NCBI GenBank assembly: GCA_001770175.1
Contig: MEQK01000086.1
Span: 65,521 to 101,424 of the forward strand
Direction of reading: 5' to 3'
From: Bdellovibrionales bacterium RIFOXYD1_FULL_55_31
Lineage (GTDB): Bacteria > Bdellovibrionota > UBA1018
Length of the DNA stretch: 35,904 nt
Shown: positions 32,691 to 35,904 of the stretch, piece after piece
Position numbering within the stretch: position 1 is the stretch's first letter
How the letters are laid out: every line of letters begins with the position of its first letter
The notes under the pieces: generated by a model
Databases searched by the model: none
What the model was told of the DNA's origin: nothing
Seen by the model: the letters and a program-made list of their open reading frames with translations, nothing else
Program-made: the position numbers and the translations under genes

Positions 32691-34196
32691 TTATAGAAGT
32701 TCCTGCAGCGCGCGAACGAGGCAGTGAGTGCCGCGTGGTGCCTGGACCTTGAGATGAGAGCCAGGAACCCGGTGCTGAATCTGTAAACCCGGATTTCCGT
32801 GTGCGTCGAAGCCGATATCCAGATCCGCCACATACACATTGCGATTGAACTTATTCAGCGTATCCCAATCCAGAGTTGAGTAGTTTTCTCCGGGGAGAAT
32901 ATCCTTATCAGTCGCGTGAAAAGTGATTTTCCAGCGACCCTGTTCGTCCTGAAAGGCGTGGGCTCGGGCAGGGCCCCAGGAGAGTCGATAGGTTTTGCGG
33001 ATTTCGTCGCCGATATCCAGGAGGTCACGCCCATCCGGCTTCATAAGCGGTTTGAACGGTCCCTTCATCGTGTCACTGATCAGAACGTGGATGCCATAGC
33101 GGTCGGTCGAAAAGTCTCCACCGCTGACCAGCATGAAATACTGTCGCTGTCCGGAAACGGGGTTATCAAATGCCGTTACTCGGGGGCCTTCCATCAGGAT
33201 GCTGCTCTCCGCCGGAGTTGGGCCATCAGTCCGGACGAGAGAGGGAAAGGGCTTCGTCTCGTCAATATGGAACATCTTGATTTCGCTGGCATCGTCGGCG
33301 GCCTTGAATGGAGAAATCATTTCGCGGCAGAAAGGTTCCGTGACGGGCATGCCCATTCCGGTCAGACGGGAAATCATTTCATAACAAACCACGGGGCGTC
33401 CGCCGCGTTTACTGAATTCACCCGGCTTGCTGAGGATGAGATTGCCCCGTCCGTCGGTAATGACATGGCGTCCATAAGTGTGCCCGAGCCAACTTGTAGT
33501 GGACATGGTCGCTTCGCCAAAGAGCGGTTTAGGCAACTGGATCAGCTTGCCGTCTCGACTCTTCACGAATGCATAGGAGCGGCGTGCCTTATTGTCCGCT
33601 GGAAAACGGGCGTACTTTCGGTCACCCGTCGGGTTGATTACGCCGCCGTAAAAGACATCGAGAACGCCGTCCTCGAGAAAACTCTGGATTTTCGTTCCAT
33701 CATCAAGGTGGATGTCGATGTCATTTCCGTTCCGGATGATCTCTTTTATTCCGGATTCTTCCTTCGGAAATTCTTTGAAAAAGTTTGTCTTCTCATCCAA
33801 GGAAAATTTGTATTTATTGACGTCCCAAATGGCTTCTTGCCCGCGAAGCGCGGTTTTCCCGTCGGAATAGTAGAATGGAAGCTCTTCCACTCTGTATTTT
33901 CCACCGCGCAGGAAGTCGTCCATCGATTTGAAGATGAGGACGCGTTTTCCGGTACCGTAAACTGTTACGCTGCCGTCCGGGCGAATGCGAACGAACGGGT
34001 CGGCCGTCGGAACCATGTAGCGCTTATCCTGTCCGACTCGAAGCCACTTGCCCGTGACTTGTTTGAGGTTGGCAAAGGGATGCAGCTTTTTCGCAGCGTG
34101 CTTGATGTCGAGTTTCTCATTGGCGCTCGTCGAGAACCCGAGTGCGATGGAAGCGGCAATAGTGATGGTCACGATGTTCCGAAAAACTCGCATCAC
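32691..34196 (-). CDS. Secreted GH43-like five-bladed propeller glycosidase homologue
   Basis: A 501-residue exported protein; the signal peptide ends near 'STSA' (residue 25). Several segments match the GH43/GH62 propeller pattern. 'TADPFVRIRPDGSVTVYGTG' carries the general-base Asp66, 'SILMEGPRV' the general-acid Glu336, 'SGGDFSTDRYGIHVLISDTMKGPF' follows, and 'WGPARAHAFQDEQGRWKITFHA' carries the axial His413. GH43 enzymes usually cut arabinan or xylan side chains. The blades here are divergent and the third catalytic Asp (perhaps Asp125) is uncertain, so activity is not assured. It starts GTG-ATG with a weak ribosome site. Possibly the first gene of the minus run with the ATPase, 73 bases away. 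Confidence 0.62.
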   Translation of the reverse strand: MMRVFRNIVTITIAASIALGFSTSANEKLDIKHAAKKLHPFANLKQVTGKWLRVGQDKRYMVPTADPFVRIRPDGSVTVYGTGKRVLIFKSMDDFLRGGKYRVEELPFYYSDGKTALRGQEAIWDVNKYKFSLDEKTNFFKEFPKEESGIKEIIRNGNDIDIHLDDGTKIQSFLEDGVLDVFYGGVINPTGDRKYARFPADNKARRSYAFVKSRDGKLIQLPKPLFGEATMSTTSWLGHTYGRHVITDGRGNLILSKPGEFSKRGGRPVVCYEMISRLTGMGMPVTEPFCREMISPFKAADDASEIKMFHIDETKPFPSLVRTDGPTPAESSILMEGPRVTAFDNPVSGQRQYFMLVSGGDFSTDRYGIHVLISDTMKGPFKPLMKPDGRDLLDIGDEIRKTYRLSWGPARAHAFQDEQGRWKITFHATDKDILPGENYSTLDWDTLNKFNRNVYVADLDIGFDAHGNPGLQIQHRVPGSHLKVQAPRGTHCLVRALQELL

Positions 34197-34276
34197 ATTC
34201 TATTCGGAGCATTGATTAAATTCCTTTATTACTAAAGCGCCTTAGTTGAGTCGTGGCCTTGACCGATAAGGAGTAG

Positions 34277-35904
34277 ATGGGTCTCACCTTAATATTTTTT
34301 TTCTTTCTGGAACTTGGGCTCGAACTGAGGCTCGAACTTAGGCCCGAACTGAGATTGGGGAGTGGCGTGGTTGAAGCCGCGGAACGGGCGATTTGCCTGA
34401 CAGGCTTCATCACGGCGGAGGTCCGGAAAAATGCGGACTTCAAGAAGACGCGGGTTTTTCAGGCGGAGATCAATCGTTTGATGAAGGCCGCGATCGGAAG
34501 TGGCCCGAGAGCAATTACGGCAAGTCGCAGGGCCCAGGATCTCCTCAGGCTTGATGATGCGAACTGGACGTATTATTTCGCGCTCTATAAACGAAACGCC
34601 TCCCGAAACGATGGCGCCGCGCCCGTCGTACAGCTTTTTGAGGAAGGAATCGATACCGCCGGGAAGACGATTGTTTATCCCACGTCTACCGCGCCCGCAG
34701 CTCTTTTGAAGCACCTGCGCAAGCATGAGTACGTTAACCTCGCCAAAAAGTCTGAAGCGTACGGTTCGGCAGCGAAGAATGCCGCGCTCTGGATTAAGAA
34801 GATGCAGGCGGGAAGCGGCTCTTCACTCACTCGGACGAGCTATCTGAGCCGAAAGCTTGGAATACCCGAAGCGCAGGTCAGAATCGGCGCCAAAGGGACG
34901 GATCTGCTCATTGATGTTCCTCATCCGGTTACCGGGAAAGCTGTTCAGATTCCGATTGCCGAGGCGCAGATCCTTCAATCCATTCTTGACAGGAAGAACA
35001 ATGTCTTCGGGTCAGTCATTTTTCACGACATCCTGAGTTCCGAAACAAAGGAATCCATCCGCAAGATGTGGAAAAAGCCTTCGCTCCTTGACCCTCAAAA
35101 GAGCTACGAAGAGCTGATTGCTGGAACCCCCGGTCTGGAGCGCTTTCGCGAAACGATGCAGTCCCATATCCCCACGCTGGACGAAGCCGGACAGATCACG
35201 TTCGAGCGGGAAGCTCCGGGCGGGCACGCGCTTTTCGCGATTGACGCGCTTCGCGCGGCTTACAAACCGGAACTCAGGCCACGAACGCCCGGGAAAGCGC
35301 TGATTTCGGCGATCAGCAATGGGGAGGATGTGGGCGGGACCCCGGATTCCATCATGGTCGGCTGGATGGTGAAAGAACAGATCCCGATCGCGATCGTGAC
35401 CACTGAAAAGACTTCCATGGATGCCAAAGGCGGGCTGATCTCGCTGATGAAGGCGCCCGAAGGGGATGTTTCCTTGACGATATACGAAACAGCGCAGGCC
35501 AAGGCCGCGGGGCAGGGGAAGCTCTATGAGAAGCTCCAGGGTTCAGCGAGCACGAATTTGACGCTGTTCAATTATGATGTCCTGGCACCGAAGATCGAGA
35601 AGCTTGTTTCTGAAATCGGTGAAGATGAATTTCTGAAGATTATCGCGCCGGATTTGATTCTCAATTTCAAGGACAAATTCGTGCAGCTCGAAGGCGCGAT
35701 GGGCTCGACTATCATGAACCTCGACCGGTATTGGAGCAAACACTACGGCCAACCGCTTGTTCATCTCGTGAACGTCGACAAATCCAACCGCACGCGCTTT
35801 TTTTCGCCCGTGAAGTCGGCGTTTGATTACTACATGCAGTTTCATTCTGACCGTTTCAAATTCATCCCGCATGAGATGCGCCTGAAGGATTTGAAGCCGG
35901 GTGA
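34277..35904 (+). CDS. UDPGP-family nucleotidyltransferase (UTP-glucose-1-phosphate uridylyltransferase-like), 3' partial
   Basis: Not in the ORF track because it runs off the window; at least 542 codons are open. It resembles the eukaryote-type UGPase family: a nucleotide loop 'MQAGSGSSLTR' (~176), 'APGGHALFAIDAL' (~313), 'VTTEKTSMDAKGG' (~375-385), 'YETAQAK' and 'STNLTLFNYDVL'. The C-terminal signature is 'VQLEGAMGSTI' (~469) followed by 'RTRFFSPVKSAFDYYMQ'. It would make UDP-glucose or another UDP-sugar from sugar-1-phosphate. AAGGAG is three bases before the ATG. The first 30 residues are odd: 'FFFF' from a T8 tract, then four 'ELxx' repeats. A GTG at 34367 with GGGGAG upstream may be the true start. 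Confidence 0.72.
   Translation, partial: MGLTLIFFFFLELGLELRLELRPELRLGSGVVEAAERAICLTGFITAEVRKNADFKKTRVFQAEINRLMKAAIGSGPRAITASRRAQDLLRLDDANWTYYFALYKRNASRNDGAAPVVQLFEEGIDTAGKTIVYPTSTAPAALLKHLRKHEYVNLAKKSEAYGSAAKNAALWIKKMQAGSGSSLTRTSYLSRKLGIPEAQVRIGAKGTDLLIDVPHPVTGKAVQIPIAEAQILQSILDRKNNVFGSVIFHDILSSETKESIRKMWKKPSLLDPQKSYEELIAGTPGLERFRETMQSHIPTLDEAGQITFEREAPGGHALFAIDALRAAYKPELRPRTPGKALISAISNGEDVGGTPDSIMVGWMVKEQIPIAIVTTEKTSMDAKGGLISLMKAPEGDVSLTIYETAQAKAAGQGKLYEKLQGSASTNLTLFNYDVLAPKIEKLVSEIGEDEFLKIIAPDLILNFKDKFVQLEGAMGSTIMNLDRYWSKHYGQPLVHLVNVDKSNRTRFFSPVKSAFDYYMQFHSDRFKFIPHEMRLKDLKPG
34295..34302 (+). repeat. T8 homopolymer near 5' end of UDPGP-family gene
   Basis: Eight consecutive T between the ATG at 34277 and the GTG alternative at 34367. 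Slippage here would shift the frame of the N-terminus only if the ATG is used. Confidence 0.9.
34310..34357 (+). repeat. Four imperfect 12-base tandem repeats
   Basis: GAACTTGGGCTC, GAACTGAGGCTC, GAACTTAGGCCC and GAACTGAGATTG follow head to tail. They read as ELGL-ELRL-ELRP-ELRL in the frame of the downstream gene. The 12-base unit keeps frame if copies are gained or lost. Confidence 0.92.

Noticed and set aside
32916-34235. 439-residue plus-strand ORF opposite the GH43-like gene
   Set aside because: The sense strand has a signal peptide and family motifs; the antisense frame has none and no ribosome site.
1-35904. CRISPR arrays, tRNAs, rRNAs, insertion sequences, integrases, phage genes
   Set aside because: Looked for on both strands; no supporting pattern was seen.

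Overview
Kind of organism. The window is gene-dense bacterial chromosome of moderately high G+C with no gene-free stretch over 300 bases and no rRNA, tRNA, transposase, integrase or CRISPR array that I can see. The outer-membrane barrels, lipoproteins, RND pump and multiheme porin-cytochrome pair say Gram-negative. The mix resembles free-living Bdellovibrionota/Oligoflexia or another former-deltaproteobacterial lineage, but that is an inference from gene style, not from a marker gene.

Layout. 1-1330: end of an exported fibronectin-like protein, a convergent tatA, and a flavin reductase. 1345-2958 (-): a PQQ-type beta-propeller lipoprotein. 3126-9865 (+): a tight five-gene run encoding a decaheme cytochrome c (MtrA/PioA/DmsE type), its MtrB/PioB-type outer-membrane porin, a lipoprotein, a secreted HExxH zincin and a secreted subtilase. 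This looks like an electron conduit across the outer membrane, with a lipoprotein and two proteases where an outer-surface cytochrome would be expected. 9926-15169 (+): an orphan HAE1-type RND pump and an adenylate cyclase/TolB-like/TPR protein.

15182-27681 looks like an accessory carbohydrate and stress island. It holds an SDR of the YghA/general-stress type, a pyruvate-oxidase-like ThDP enzyme and a small membrane protein on the minus strand. An enolase-superfamily enzyme, an outer-membrane barrel and a rare HAD phosphatase-HerA ATPase fusion follow on the plus strand. Then come a Gfo/Idh/MocA dehydrogenase and a zinc alcohol dehydrogenase (translationally coupled, minus), a phosphoribosyltransferase-kinase-like fusion (plus) and a GH13 trehalose-synthase-like enzyme (minus).

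27912-34196: an EamA exporter (+), then a minus-strand run of a GH43-like secreted propeller protein, a SERCA-like Ca2+ P-type ATPase and an AI-2E family transporter. 34277-end (+): a UDPGP-family (UTP-glucose-1-phosphate uridylyltransferase-like) protein, absent from the ORF track because it runs off the window, with an odd repetitive N-terminus.

The two best candidates for something undescribed are (a) the porin-cytochrome operon carrying two proteases and no outer cytochrome, and (b) the island built round the HAD-HerA and PRTase-kinase fusion proteins. All functions are predictions from motifs read by eye; no search was run.
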